A stretch of DNA of 64,000 bases from Agarivorans sp. Alg241-V36 (GCF_900537085.1 NZ_UNRE01000001.1:687163-751162), one strand, 5' to 3'; counted from the first letter of the stretch, positions 26,349-38,369 are shown. Numbers and translations: made by a program. The notes: generated from the letters alone by a model not told the origin.

Positions 26349-27323
26349 ATGACATTTAAAAAATTGCTTAGTGCAGTAGCTATTTCTGCCTCATTGGTAT
26401 CAACTACCGTACTTGCAGCTGGCTTGGATGCCACACTTCCTGAATACAAGAAAACAACTGGTGTTTCAGGTAATCTTTCATCTGTAGGTTCTGATACTTT
26501 AGCCAACATGATGACTTTGTGGGCTGAAGAGTTTAAGCGTGAATACCCTAACGTAAACGTACAAATTCAAGCTGCTGGTTCTTCTACTGCTCCACCAGCA
26601 CTAACTGAAGGTACTTCTCAGTTCGGCCCAATGAGCCGTCAAATGAAGAGCAAAGAAATTGAAGCTTTTGAAAAGCGCTTCGGTTACAAGCCAACTCCTG
26701 TTCGCGTAGCTATTGACGCATTGGCTGTATTTGTTCATAAAGACAACCCAATTGAAGGTTTAAGCCTAGCGCAAGTAGACGCTATCTTCTCTTCTACCCT
26801 TAAGTGTGGTGAGAACGGCGTAGCTGACCGCTGGAGCCAAGTTGGCCTAGAAGGTTCTTGGGCTGATAAAGACATTCAATTGTTCGGCCGTAACTCAGTA
26901 TCTGGTACTTACGGTTACTTCAAGAAGAAAGCACTTTGTAAAGGTGACTTCAAGAACACTGTAAACGAACAGCCTGGTTCTGCTTCAGTTGTTCAATCAG
27001 TATCTTCTTCTTTGAACGCAATCGGTTACTCAGGTATCGGTTACAAAACTTCTGGTGTTAAAGCAGTTGCTCTAGCTAAGAAAGGTAACGACTACATAGA
27101 AGCTACTTTAGATAACGCTGCTACTGGTAAGTACCCACTATCTCGCTTCTTATACGTTTACGTTAACAAGCACCCTAACAAGCCATTAGCACCAATGGAG
27201 CGCGAGTTCCTAAAAATGATTCTGTCTAAAACAGGTCAAACAATTGTTGCTAAAGACGGTTACGTTCCACTACCTTCAAAAGTAGTTATGGCTGACCTAG
27301 AAAAATTAGGTATCTCTCTATAA
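26349..27323 (+). CDS. pstS: PstS-family phosphate-binding protein
   Basis: The 324-residue protein has a signal peptide ending TTVLAAG. The binding domain shows [40 protein letters not shown] and [16 protein letters not shown], the phosphate-contact loops of PstS-like proteins. It hands phosphate to PstCA in the inner membrane. The ATG at 26349 has GGAG eight bases upstream. Codon use is strongly biased, suggesting high expression. It is separated from pstCAB by some 20 kb but has its own Pho box. Confidence 0.93.
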   Translation: MTFKKLLSAVAISASLVSTTVLAAGLDATLPEYKKTTGVSGNLSSVGSDTLANMMTLWAEEFKREYPNVNVQIQAAGSSTAPPALTEGTSQFGPMSRQMKSKEIEAFEKRFGYKPTPVRVAIDALAVFVHKDNPIEGLSLAQVDAIFSSTLKCGENGVADRWSQVGLEGSWADKDIQLFGRNSVSGTYGYFKKKALCKGDFKNTVNEQPGSASVVQSVSSSLNAIGYSGIGYKTSGVKAVALAKKGNDYIEATLDNAATGKYPLSRFLYVYVNKHPNKPLAPMEREFLKMILSKTGQTIVAKDGYVPLPSKVVMADLEKLGISL

Positions 27324-27342
27324 TCTGAGAATAGCTAATGAT

Positions 27343-27368
27343 AAAACCTCGCTGCGGCGGGGTTTTTT
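27343..27368 (+). terminator. Intrinsic terminator after pstS
   Basis: AAAACC and GGTTTT arms enclose a GC-rich inner stem (CGC-TGC-GGCG) and are followed by T, 20 bases past the pstS stop. Confidence 0.75.
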
Positions 27369-27465
27369 GCTTTTAAAGCCTCCAGAATACTAGCCCACCA
27401 GCATTACTTCCTCACCACTCTATGAACTTGTTAAGCCTTGTCGCCGTACTTTAGGTACATCTCTA

Positions 27466-27627
27466 ATACCAATCACACTAAGTAAGTGATCAGAAATAGC
27501 GCAGGAAAAATACTCGAGAACAAGGCAGGACTTTTCGATAAGTAGTTATTTTACAATCAAAAAATCTAAGTCAGTTATCGAGTTTTTGAACCAGATAAAC
27601 TGACCAGCTATTTAGTACGATGGGTAC
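27466..27627 (+). repeat. 162-bp terminal-inverted-repeat element, copy B
   Basis: Same length and orientation as copy A. It starts ATACCAATCACACTAAGTAA and ends TTTAGTACGATGGGTAC. About 20 differences from copy A by eye, no gaps. It ends 17 bases before the ATG of the TPR gene, so that gene's leader and perhaps its promoter come from the element. It fills most of the 321-base gap after pstS; the remainder holds only the pstS terminator. Confidence 0.85.
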
Positions 27628-27644
27628 AAAATAAGGAAATAGCT

Positions 27645-28091
27645 ATGAAACTTGTTACCTTGCTGCTTAGCCTGTTAATGGCCTTACATGTGCACGCTGC
27701 TGGAAGTGGCCGTTATGAAACTCAACAGACTAGTTCACCACTCAGCGCGGCTGAAGACATGCTTAGCGAGCAAAACTATCTTGAAGCCAGTGTATGGCTT
27801 AGTGATTATCTGCAAAGCAAAAAGGGTCGCCGCTCTGCCGATGCTTGGAATCTGCTGGGCTTTAGCTTGCGTAAGCAAGGTCACTACCCGCAGGCTTTAT
27901 ATGCCTACCAACAAGCCTTATCTATCAAACCTTCTCACCTTGGTGCCTTGGAGTATTCAGGGGAGTTGTATTTGAGTTTGCAAGAGCTAGCGCGCGCCGA
28001 GCAAAACCTAGTGCGATTGGAACAATATTGTGGAAATTGCCAAGAGCAACAACAGTTAAAAATGGCGATTTCTCGCTATCTTGCTGAATAA
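27645..28091 (+). CDS. Exported TPR-repeat protein
   Basis: After a signal peptide (LLLSLLMALHVHA, about 18) come three TPR-like units: AEDMLSEQNYLEASVWLSDY, ADAWNLLGFSLRKQGHYPQA and LGALEYSGELYLSLQELARA. Two cysteines (CGNC) near 129 may form a disulfide. Such 148-residue periplasmic TPR proteins act as scaffolds; the partner is unknown. AAGGAAA precedes the ATG. The 162-bp repeat abuts its ribosome site. Confidence 0.85.
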   Translation: MKLVTLLLSLLMALHVHAAGSGRYETQQTSSPLSAAEDMLSEQNYLEASVWLSDYLQSKKGRRSADAWNLLGFSLRKQGHYPQALYAYQQALSIKPSHLGALEYSGELYLSLQELARAEQNLVRLEQYCGNCQEQQQLKMAISRYLAE

Positions 28092-28246
28092 TATGAATTT
28101 TGTCGTCAATCGGCGACGATCGCTGTTTAGTGTTAAATCTCGGTATCTAGGCTTATTTAGTGATTTGTAAGGCTATGGCTTGAGTGAAACTCTTTTCAAC
28201 AACATATCTTGGTGAACTTCGGTTTTAACCTAATTGTCACTTGAAA

Positions 28247-28290
28247 TGTGATTCGTGTCACACTAAATTATAGGTGTGACTTGGATCACG
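28247..28290 (+). promoter_or_regulatory. Two CRP-like sites ahead of the first small ORF
   Basis: TGTGATTCGTGTCACA (28247-28262) has both perfect half-sites of the CRP consensus TGTGA-N6-TCACA. TGTGACTTGGATCACG (28275-28290) differs at one arm base. Centres are 28 bases apart. The second small ORF has the same pair. Confidence 0.7.
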
Positions 28291-28335
28291 TTTGATTTGA
28301 GACACTAATGATTTTAAATACTTAGGAGAAAGATT

Positions 28336-28434
28336 ATGTTTGATTATTTTGGTGCACTTTACTCGTCGTATTATTTTACTAAAGCTGATGATTACAACTT
28401 TTATTGCGAAACTCGCAAAGATATTCACCGTTAA
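28336..28434 (+). CDS. Small aromatic-rich protein, first paralogue (32 residues)
   Basis: The frame begins MFDYFGALYSSYYFTKADDY and ends with DIHR before TAA. A strong AGGAGA ribosome site lies seven bases upstream. It is paralogous to the ORF at 28753: 16 of the first 20 residues agree, and many codon differences are silent third-position changes (TAT/TAC, TTT/TTC), which indicates selection on the protein. It is Tyr/Phe-rich with no membrane segment. A longer overlapping frame at 28340-28525 lacks this conservation and is a shadow. Two CRP-like sites lie upstream and a terminator downstream. Family and function are unknown to me. Confidence 0.75.
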   Translation: MFDYFGALYSSYYFTKADDYNFYCETRKDIHR

Positions 28435-28454
28435 AATTAGCTATAGGTGGATAT

Positions 28455-28541
28455 ATGGTTCTTCATCCGATCATTGGTTCAGCATTATCAACTTATGTTC
28501 GTTTCGGGTGCTTAGAGCAAGGTAAACGACAGCAGAGATAA
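28455..28541 (+). CDS. Possible second small ORF in the first unit
   Basis: ATG at 28455 opens a 28-residue frame starting MVLHPIIGSALSTYVRFG and ending GKRQQR, with AGGTGG five bases ahead of the ATG. It lies between the first small ORF and its terminator. The second unit has no clear equivalent, so coding is uncertain. Confidence 0.3.
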   Translation: MVLHPIIGSALSTYVRFGCLEQGKRQQR

Positions 28542-28566
28542 TAGTAATGAATCAACTTAACCCCAG

Positions 28567-28602
28567 TGCCTGAAACGAGCTCGCTCCTTCAGGCATTTTT
28601 TT
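28567..28602 (+). terminator. Terminator of the first small-protein unit
   Basis: TGCCTGAA and TTCAGGCA arms around an 11-base middle (acgagctcgct), followed by seven T. The stem sequence recurs in the second unit. Confidence 0.85.
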
Positions 28603-28680
28603 ATTCCTTTCCCGACGCTTTCCCTCTTGTTCGATTCTTGAACAAATTATTTTAGTAAAAACTTTAAAACAAACTTGCAA

Positions 28681-28725
28681 TGTGACGCGTGTCACACTAT
28701 TATCTGTTTCGTGAGCTGGTTCACG
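28681..28725 (+). promoter_or_regulatory. Two CRP-like sites ahead of the second small ORF
   Basis: TGTGACGCGTGTCACA (28681-28696) has both perfect half-sites. CGTGAGCTGGTTCACG (28710-28725) has one changed base in each arm. Centre spacing is 29 bases, against 28 in the first unit. Confidence 0.7.
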
Positions 28726-28752
28726 CTTTTATTGGTTTCTAGGAGAAACACT

Positions 28753-28845
28753 ATGTTTGATTACTTTGGTTCTTTATACACAACTTACTACTTCACTAAA
28801 GCTGCGGATTACAAAGCAACAGATTCTAACAACCTACACCGTTAA
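28753..28845 (+). CDS. Small aromatic-rich protein, second paralogue (30 residues)
   Basis: The frame opens MFDYFGSLYTTYYFTKAADY and ends NNLHR. AGGAGA lies seven bases upstream, in the same context as the first paralogue (AGGAGAAA/AGGAGAAA). Divergence between the two is mostly silent or at two or three positions near residues 7, 10, 11 and 18; the C-terminal third diverges but both end in HR. There is no signal peptide or membrane helix. The unit is complete: paired CRP-like sites, ORF, terminator. Function unknown; it could be a regulatory peptide or a dual-function RNA. Confidence 0.75.
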   Translation: MFDYFGSLYTTYYFTKAADYKATDSNNLHR

Positions 28846-28943
28846 TCCTCACATTTGAACATGTGGGCTTAGCACTTAGCCTTTCGCAATGCCGAGAGAG
28901 TGACAGTCAACTGAGCGAGAATACACTATGAGTCAAATGTTCT

Positions 28944-28979
28944 AAAATGCCTGATAGCTTAAAAGCATCAGGCATTTTT
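28944..28979 (+). terminator. Terminator of the second small-protein unit
   Basis: AAAATGCCTGAT and ATCAGGCATTTTT are long arms with an 11-base loop and a T-run. It shares the TGCCTGA/TCAGGCA core with the first unit. Confidence 0.88.
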
Positions 28980-29069
28980 CGTTTTAAAAAAATATTTACC
29001 CCGCATCAAATTACTTTCCGATAAAATTTCTTATACTGCTAGGCAGTGATTGTTAAATGAGAAACTTTT

Positions 29070-29951
29070 ATGTCGTTAGTTCAACCTCTTATTCTTAAGT
29101 CCCAACAGCATCATGCTAGTTTTTTGCGCTTTAGTCTTGTTGACCGTGAGGCCTTAGCTGATTGTTTAAGCCAAATCCAAAGGCTTTACCGAGCAGACGA
29201 TACGGTGATTGGCTTTGGCCAGCCATTGTTAGCCATGAATAACACGGTGGTAGAGGGTGTAAAGAGTGCTGAGAGCATTCAAGGCCCTAAGCGCACCAGC
29301 CCAGCCAATCAGGATGATTTATGGTTACGGGTGAGTGGCAGCGATCCGGGTGAAGTGATGTTACGTGTGCAAGAGTGGCTAGATGTATTAGTGCCAAGCT
29401 TTAGCATGAACGAGCAAGTGAATGGCTTTTGCCACCGAGAAGGGCGTGATCTTTCTGGTTATGTAGATGGTACAGAAAACCCAGAAGACAATGCCGAGGC
29501 CGTAGTCGCTAAAACTGGTGATAAGGGCATTGCTGGTTCAACTATGCTGGCAGTACAAAAATGGCAGCATCAGCTTAAGCATTTCAATAGCCTGCCTAGC
29601 AAACATCAAGATGACATTATTGGCCGTCGTAAAAGTGATAATGTTGAATTTCCTGAGTCGCCACCTTCGGCCCACGTTCGTCGCACAGCGCAGGAGAGCT
29701 TCACGCCAGAGGCCTTTATGCTTCGTCGCAGCCTGCCATGGGCTGAGCAGCAAGATTGCGGATTAAACTTTGTTTGTTTTGCCAATAGCTTTTATCCATT
29801 CGAAGCCCAGTTAAAGCGCATGCTGGGTTGTGAAGATGGCATTGAAGATGGTTTGTTTGAATTTAGCCGACCATTAAGCACTGCTTACTACTGGTGCCCA
29901 CCAGTAGAGGCCGATGGACAAGGTTTGGATTTAAGTGTGCTGCAGGCTTAA
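29070..29951 (+). CDS. DyP-type peroxidase, YfeX-like
   Basis: This 293-residue protein contains the DyP signature GYVDGTENPEDN (GxxDG) near 129, with the distal catalytic Asp. The proximal haem ligand is the His in SAHVRRTAQ near 201, and the distal Arg lies in MLRRSLPWAEQQ. There is no Tat signal, so it is cytoplasmic like YfeX. It uses hydrogen peroxide to oxidise organic substrates; a role in haem handling has been proposed for YfeX. Ribosome site GAGAAA. It lies alone, after the small-protein terminator. Confidence 0.93.
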   Translation: MSLVQPLILKSQQHHASFLRFSLVDREALADCLSQIQRLYRADDTVIGFGQPLLAMNNTVVEGVKSAESIQGPKRTSPANQDDLWLRVSGSDPGEVMLRVQEWLDVLVPSFSMNEQVNGFCHREGRDLSGYVDGTENPEDNAEAVVAKTGDKGIAGSTMLAVQKWQHQLKHFNSLPSKHQDDIIGRRKSDNVEFPESPPSAHVRRTAQESFTPEAFMLRRSLPWAEQQDCGLNFVCFANSFYPFEAQLKRMLGCEDGIEDGLFEFSRPLSTAYYWCPPVEADGQGLDLSVLQA

Positions 29952-30061
29952 GTTGAGAATATCGGATAAGGGCTAAGTGATATTAGCCCTTATCGCTTTG
30001 CCCATATCCCTTCGTCAATAGTGCTCAATAATGAGCGTGAAGATAAAAGCCTTTAATAGGC

Positions 30062-30547
30062 TTAATCTTCATGCTCAGTTTTATATAGCGCCATGCCTCG
30101 CGCTTTATAGTTAGCCAGCGCGGCAGGGTGGTCTAAATCACAAGTATGTACCCACACCCTGCTTGGATTCCACTGCCAAGCCCTTTGTATGCATTGGCTC
30201 AGCAAACCGCCACCAATCCCTTGACCATGAAAAGCTTTTGCCAAACCAAAGTAGGCTATTTCAACACTATTATCGGGATGTTTGTTTAGCTCAAAGTAAC
30301 CGACAAATTCTTGGTTAAGGTAAGCGGCAAAAGTGCGCAGCGAAGCGGGGGAGGCATATTCAAGCCATTGTTGCTCGGTCCATACTAGCTTATCTGTCCA
30401 TTGCCAATGCTTACCCACTTCAGTGTAAAACTGGCGACTAAGCTTGGCCTGGTTGGCTTCTATTTCTTCAATTCTTATTTGCTCAGGAAGCGGTTTAGCA
30501 TTGAGTTGTTCAAGCTGGGTTTGTTGCAGATAGTATATGGTTGCCAT
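30062..30547 (-). CDS. GNAT-family N-acetyltransferase
   Basis: The 161 residues show GNAT motif A as AYFGLAKAFHGQGIGGGLLS (acetyl-CoA loop HGQGIGGG). After it comes VWVHTCDLDHPAALANYKAR, whose YKARGM end is the usual motif B. The N-terminal 45 residues are poorly conserved. The substrate is unknown. The gene is convergent with the DyP peroxidase and stands alone. Confidence 0.87.
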   Translation of the reverse strand: MATIYYLQQTQLEQLNAKPLPEQIRIEEIEANQAKLSRQFYTEVGKHWQWTDKLVWTEQQWLEYASPASLRTFAAYLNQEFVGYFELNKHPDNSVEIAYFGLAKAFHGQGIGGGLLSQCIQRAWQWNPSRVWVHTCDLDHPAALANYKARGMALYKTEHED

Positions 30548-30845
30548 TGTTTGTTCGCTTGCTTGAGTTTTTCGCAGTGTAGCAATTTCATTCGACTCGC
30601 TCTATCTGAAATTGGCTACTAAGCGTTTGATTATTAGATAAAATTATCAGTGTAAAATAGTCATTACAAGTGTCTAAGTCTTTTACATGCTGATAGATTT
30701 ATTTTTTATCATTATTTTCAAGTTGCTGAAAATTTGATACTTCTAGCTACTGGCTTAGATTATGCTTTTATTAAAGTATCACTAATAATGGGACTTTATT
30801 GGTAGCGCTGTCAGTATGGGCTATACCAAAGAGAGCGTTAGTTTT

Positions 30846-31793
30846 ATGAAGAATTTGCCTATCGCGGCCGGTGTTTTTGCCATTCTATCTTCCTTCAACC
30901 TTTGGGCTACCCCTGTCACAAGCTTTGTGGTGGGCGGAGTGTGTGACCCTTCTAGCGCTACGCTAAATTCTATTATGGAATCGGGTGAGGCTAGCGAGTT
31001 GTTGGGAGGGGCCAATCCATCTTATTCGGCCAGCGCCTGTTTGGTGTTTGATGGAAATGATGATGGCAATGCCAACGATCCGCAGGTGAATATTGGCCAA
31101 AAAGACGATGGTCTGCTTAATACCAAGTATGGACCCGATGACTCATTGTTTTTTATTGAGCCAGAGGAGTTACAAAATCTTGATAACTTCCCTGCAGGAA
31201 TTGCCGATGATCCGGGTTGGATTCACTTAGCCAGTGTTGGCGGAGCTATTGGTCAAAATGATCAATTGTCGGTGAACTATGACCAAGCTGGGCCGGTTAC
31301 CAGTGGTGGATTATTCCTGGATATAGACGCTCTACTCAACATGACGTTTACCTGTGTAGATGATGATAACGGCGAATGTAAAGCGGTAGATTGGGTAATA
31401 GAAACCGATCCTAGTATTATCGATCAAGTATCCCAGCTGTTAGGTGAGGCCACCTTTGACCACCTTGTGTTCTCTATAAAAGCGGGTAACGGTTTTATAC
31501 TTTACGATTTCGACTTTATCGATATTTTTGCTCAGGAGTTGAGTGACTACCCTGCTTCAAGTTTAAACTTTAATACTCCTTATAAGCTGTCTGGTAGTTT
31601 AGATACCGGAGATTTTCTTAATCCTAATGGCAATAGTGCACAGGCTATATCACATTTAAATGTTTGGGCGCGAGACCCTTCCGATCCCTCTATCAAGCGT
31701 ATCAATGAACCAAGTACCTTTGGCATATTCATACTGGCGGTACTTGGGGTGATTAGTGCGCGACTAGCACGTAAAAATACCCAACTTTCTTAA
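30846..31793 (+). CDS. Exported protein with a PEP-CTERM-like sorting tail
   Basis: A signal peptide (IAAGVFAILSSFNLWA) opens this protein of about 315 residues. The C-terminus has the three-part sorting signal: NEPSTFGIF near 287, a hydrophobic helix (ILAVLGVISA) and a basic end (RLARKN). PEP-CTERM proteins are processed by an exosortase and linked to exopolysaccharide. The mature part is acidic, with calcium-binding-like repeats such as FDGNDDGNAND and four Cys. The ATG at 30846 starts a proper signal peptide, unlike the in-frame one at 30816. No exosortase gene is in the window. Confidence 0.8.
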   Translation: MKNLPIAAGVFAILSSFNLWATPVTSFVVGGVCDPSSATLNSIMESGEASELLGGANPSYSASACLVFDGNDDGNANDPQVNIGQKDDGLLNTKYGPDDSLFFIEPEELQNLDNFPAGIADDPGWIHLASVGGAIGQNDQLSVNYDQAGPVTSGGLFLDIDALLNMTFTCVDDDNGECKAVDWVIETDPSIIDQVSQLLGEATFDHLVFSIKAGNGFILYDFDFIDIFAQELSDYPASSLNFNTPYKLSGSLDTGDFLNPNGNSAQAISHLNVWARDPSDPSIKRINEPSTFGIFILAVLGVISARLARKNTQLS

Positions 31794-31865
31794 GTGCTTT
31801 AAGTTTTGCTCTTCTGTTAAATGAAATGTAACTACTGCCTAGTAGTTACATTTCATTTACTTTGT

Positions 31866-31878
31866 GTAAACGTTTTCC
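31866..31878. promoter_or_regulatory. LacI/GalR-type operator-like site upstream of the GH2 gene
   Basis: GTAAACGTTTTCC has the central CG and flanking A/T arms of LacI-family operators, 156 bases before the galactosidase start. No LacI-family gene is nearby. Confidence 0.4.
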
Positions 31879-31937
31879 TGCTTTCGTGATTCTGCTCTCA
31901 TTTTTGCCGAGATAGGCCAACTAAAATCAGCCAATAA

Positions 31938-35153
<3,216 letters not shown>

Positions 35154-35165
35154 AGGATAGTTGCC

Positions 35166-37280
35166 ATGAGCTTGATTCATTTATTCGGGCGCTGCAGCAG
35201 CCTGTTGTTAAAGCAAACCAACAGTTTGCCAGAAATCATCTATTGGGGTGCTAAGCTCGAAGGCCCCATTGATGAGCAATTATTAACGGCGCTTAGCCGC
35301 CCAGTGCCTGAAGCAAGCCTAGATGAAGATGTGCCGCTTAGCTTATGCCCAGAAGCTAGCGAAGGTTGGTTTTCTAGCCCAGGACTAGAGGGGAATAGAG
35401 CAGGTAAAGATTGGTGTCCAAGCTTTAGCGCGAAACTTAGCCTGCAAGGACACAAATGCTTAACTGTAGAAGCGCTGGATAGCCGAGCTGAGCTCGGGCT
35501 GACTGTGAGTTTGAGCCTAGATGAGGCCAGCGATGTACTTACTATGCAAAGCACGGTGACCAACCATGGTGAGCATGAATACAACTTACAACGCTTGGCG
35601 CTTACTTTGCCGATGCCAGCGTATTGTGACGAACTCTTGTCATTACATGGTCGCTGGACTAAAGAGTTTCAGCAGCATCGCCAGCCGCTAGAGAGGGGCA
35701 TTATCAGCCAAGAGAATCGGCGCGGGCGCACCTCTCATCAATACTTTCCCGGAGCAGTTATTGGCAGCAAAGGTTTCTCACATCAAACGGGAGAGGTCTT
35801 TGGCTTTCACTTAGCCTGGAGCGGCAATCATCGTATTCAAAGCGGCGTAAAAACCGATGGGCGACGTTGGCTACAAGCCGAGGAACTGCTGCTTAGCGGC
35901 GAAGTGCGTTTGGCAAAAGGTCAGAGTTACCAAACGCCGCAGTTGATGGCGACCTATAGCCATTCTGGCTTAAATGCGATGAGTGCTAACTTTCATCACT
36001 ATGTGCGTAGTCACATCATCAATTTTCCAAACCCCAATAAAGCAAGGCCAGTGCACCTTAATACTTGGGAAGGGATCTACTTTGAACACGACCCAGCCTA
36101 CATTAAGAAAATGGCCAGCTTGGCCGCAGATATCGGCGTAGAGCGTTTCATTATTGATGATGGCTGGTTTATTGGCCGAGAGCACGACAAAGCAGGTTTA
36201 GGGGATTGGTTTTTAGATAACAAAAAATACCCTAAAGGCTTGGAAGAGGTGATAGATCTCGTACAAGACTTAGGCATGGAATTTGGTTTATGGTTTGAGC
36301 CTGAAATGGTAAACCCTGACTCTAATTTATACCGAGAACACCCAGAATGGGTATTAGGGCAAGAAGGCTATCAGCAAAAAACTGGCCGCTACCAATATGT
36401 GCTGGATTTGCAAAACCCGCAGGTGTTTGCTTATTTGCTAGAGCGCGTTGATAGCTTGTTAAGCCAGTACAACATTGCTTATATAAAATGGGATATGAAC
36501 CGCGAGCTGGTACAAGCCAGCCATTTAGGTGAAGCCGCGGTGCATGGTCAAACTTTGGCATTTTATGCGCTGGTGGATGAACTGGCTAAACGCCACCCTC
36601 AGCTGGAAATAGAAAGCTGCTCCTCTGGTGGCGGGCGAATCGATTACGAAGTGCTTAAGCGCAGTCATCGCTTCTGGCTTTCAGACAGTAACGACGCTTT
36701 AGAGCGGCAAATTATGCAGCCTGCGATGTTGTATTTCTTCCCACCAGAAGTCATGGGTTCGCATATTGGCCCTGCACACAGCCATACTACCTATCGCCAA
36801 CACAGCATCGGTTTTAGAGGCTTAACCGCTTTACTCGGCCATATGGGGGTAGAGTTAGACCCAGTGGCAGTAGACGCTAATGAGCGGGAACAATTCGCCC
36901 ATTATATTGCTTTGCATAAATCACTGCGTCCGCTGTTGCATAAAGGTGTTTTTCAGCAGTTGTTGGCCAGTGACAGTAGTTGGCAAGCCTACGGTGTATT
37001 AGATAAACAGCAGGGGGAGGGCGTTTACTGGGCGGTGCAATTGCGCATGCCAGCTTACACCTTACCTGGCCGTTTAAAGCTCATTGATCTAGAGCCTCAG
37101 GCAAGATATCTAGTAGAAGTATTAGACCAACCAGACTTTAAACATATTATGAAAAAGTGTCCTGATTGGCTTGAGCAAAGCGCTGTATTTACCGGCGAAC
37201 AGCTTATGAAGCTGGGTTTACAGCTGCCGATTATGGATCCCGAAACCGCCATGCTGATTAAAGTAAGCCGCCAAGCTTAA
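35166..37280 (+). CDS. GH36 alpha-galactosidase
   Basis: This 704-residue cytoplasmic enzyme has the GH36 motifs. FIIDDGWFIGREHDKAGLGD is near 333, and LWFEPEMVNPDSNLYREHP near 375. The nucleophile Asp is in YIKWDMNRE near 443 and the acid/base Asp in WLSDSNDALERQ near 506. CSSGGGRIDYEVL is also typical. It removes terminal alpha-galactosyl groups. It lies 12 bases after the GH2 gene with an AAAGGA ribosome site. Together the pair would degrade mixed alpha/beta-galactosides, but no transporter is adjacent. Confidence 0.95.
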   Translation: MSLIHLFGRCSSLLLKQTNSLPEIIYWGAKLEGPIDEQLLTALSRPVPEASLDEDVPLSLCPEASEGWFSSPGLEGNRAGKDWCPSFSAKLSLQGHKCLTVEALDSRAELGLTVSLSLDEASDVLTMQSTVTNHGEHEYNLQRLALTLPMPAYCDELLSLHGRWTKEFQQHRQPLERGIISQENRRGRTSHQYFPGAVIGSKGFSHQTGEVFGFHLAWSGNHRIQSGVKTDGRRWLQAEELLLSGEVRLAKGQSYQTPQLMATYSHSGLNAMSANFHHYVRSHIINFPNPNKARPVHLNTWEGIYFEHDPAYIKKMASLAADIGVERFIIDDGWFIGREHDKAGLGDWFLDNKKYPKGLEEVIDLVQDLGMEFGLWFEPEMVNPDSNLYREHPEWVLGQEGYQQKTGRYQYVLDLQNPQVFAYLLERVDSLLSQYNIAYIKWDMNRELVQASHLGEAAVHGQTLAFYALVDELAKRHPQLEIESCSSGGGRIDYEVLKRSHRFWLSDSNDALERQIMQPAMLYFFPPEVMGSHIGPAHSHTTYRQHSIGFRGLTALLGHMGVELDPVAVDANEREQFAHYIALHKSLRPLLHKGVFQQLLASDSSWQAYGVLDKQQGEGVYWAVQLRMPAYTLPGRLKLIDLEPQARYLVEVLDQPDFKHIMKKCPDWLEQSAVFTGEQLMKLGLQLPIMDPETAMLIKVSRQA

Positions 37281-37286
37281 GCTAAG

Positions 37287-38294
37287 TTAGTTGCTGTTTA
37301 GTTGTGAGTATTCTTGCTGGCTTAAATCAAAAGAGCTGAGCAGGGTTTGTTGTGCTTCAAACCACAAGGCACCTTGTTGATCGCTGGCCATCGCTAATAG
37401 CTTGGTTTTCAACTCATCAGCTGCAGGAATGCTACCACTATTAATGTTGTTTAGTATTGCCAGTTTGGTTGGCTCAGAGCTGTTGTACAACATGTCACTG
37501 GCAATGTCTGAGCGCTGCTGATTGTGGCTAAAGCGCATTAGCTGAGACAGTAATACTTCTGCTTCATCAGCACTGGCTGCTAGCACTTGCTGTTCTAATT
37601 CTCCAGTAATCTGCTCTCGCTCTGCCTCTGATATTTGATAGGGCTTTAATAAAGCTAAGGCTTCTACCCGCGTATAGGCATCGCTTTGTTGTTGGGTTGC
37701 TAGGTCTACTAATCCTTGAACTAGCAGCTGAGACTCAACTTCTGAAGTGCTGCTCAGCAGTGACAGAAACTTCTGCTGAGATTGGACATCACTGAGCATG
37801 GCATACTGTTCTGCTAAGCCAAGCAAAGCTTGATTGCTGTTTGGGTTCGCGGTGCTTTGAATTGCCGATAGCAGTAAATCAAAATCTGGGTCGTCTACCT
37901 TAAGCTGAGCAAGCTGATCGATTGAGGTCGCTAAGCTCGTAGGATCGGTTTGGATGGCCTGTTTTAGCGCATCAAACTGGGCTGCTTTGCTGTATTCAGC
38001 TTCATTTTGCACCTTGTTGCTTAAGGCTACGTTGACTGGAGTGTTTATCGCTTGAGTCAGCTCTTGTTGGCTAGCTGGATTGATGGTGAAAGTGGCATTT
38101 ACATGACTCTGTTCAGCCAAGGCATTTGTATTGTTAGTAATGCTGTTTGCAGTATTGGACTGCATGACTAAATCGGTTTGTGGGTTTTCATGGTAAAAAG
38201 CATCACGGCTTGGCTTAGGATGATAAATAACTGCCACTAGGTAGCCGGCGATAAAGGTGCCAGTTAAAGAAAGTACCAATCCATAAGTCTTCAT
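37287..38294 (-). CDS. Membrane-anchored helical-repeat protein of unknown function
   Basis: A single N-terminal hydrophobic segment (LVLSLTGTFIAGYLVAVIY) anchors an otherwise soluble 335-residue protein. A Asn/Ser-rich linker (40-75) is followed by alternating Leu/Ala/Gln helices to the end, such as ALLGLAEQYAMLSD and VEALALLKPYQISEAE, resembling HEAT-like repeats. No named domain is recognised. AGGAAG precedes the ATG. It lies close to the GH36 stop and convergent with it. Confidence 0.8.
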   Translation of the reverse strand: MKTYGLVLSLTGTFIAGYLVAVIYHPKPSRDAFYHENPQTDLVMQSNTANSITNNTNALAEQSHVNATFTINPASQQELTQAINTPVNVALSNKVQNEAEYSKAAQFDALKQAIQTDPTSLATSIDQLAQLKVDDPDFDLLLSAIQSTANPNSNQALLGLAEQYAMLSDVQSQQKFLSLLSSTSEVESQLLVQGLVDLATQQQSDAYTRVEALALLKPYQISEAEREQITGELEQQVLAASADEAEVLLSQLMRFSHNQQRSDIASDMLYNSSEPTKLAILNNINSGSIPAADELKTKLLAMASDQQGALWFEAQQTLLSSFDLSQQEYSQLNSN

Positions 38295-38369
38295 AATTGC
38301 TTCCTATCGAGAGCGTCAAAGCTAAGCGTTACTTAACGCTTAGCTTCGATTCAAGTGTTACTAATAGTG

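Noticed and set aside
28340-28525. A 61-codon frame overlapping the first small ORF
   Set aside because: It is out of frame with the paralogue-supported ORF at 28336, has no counterpart in the second unit and lacks its own ribosome site.
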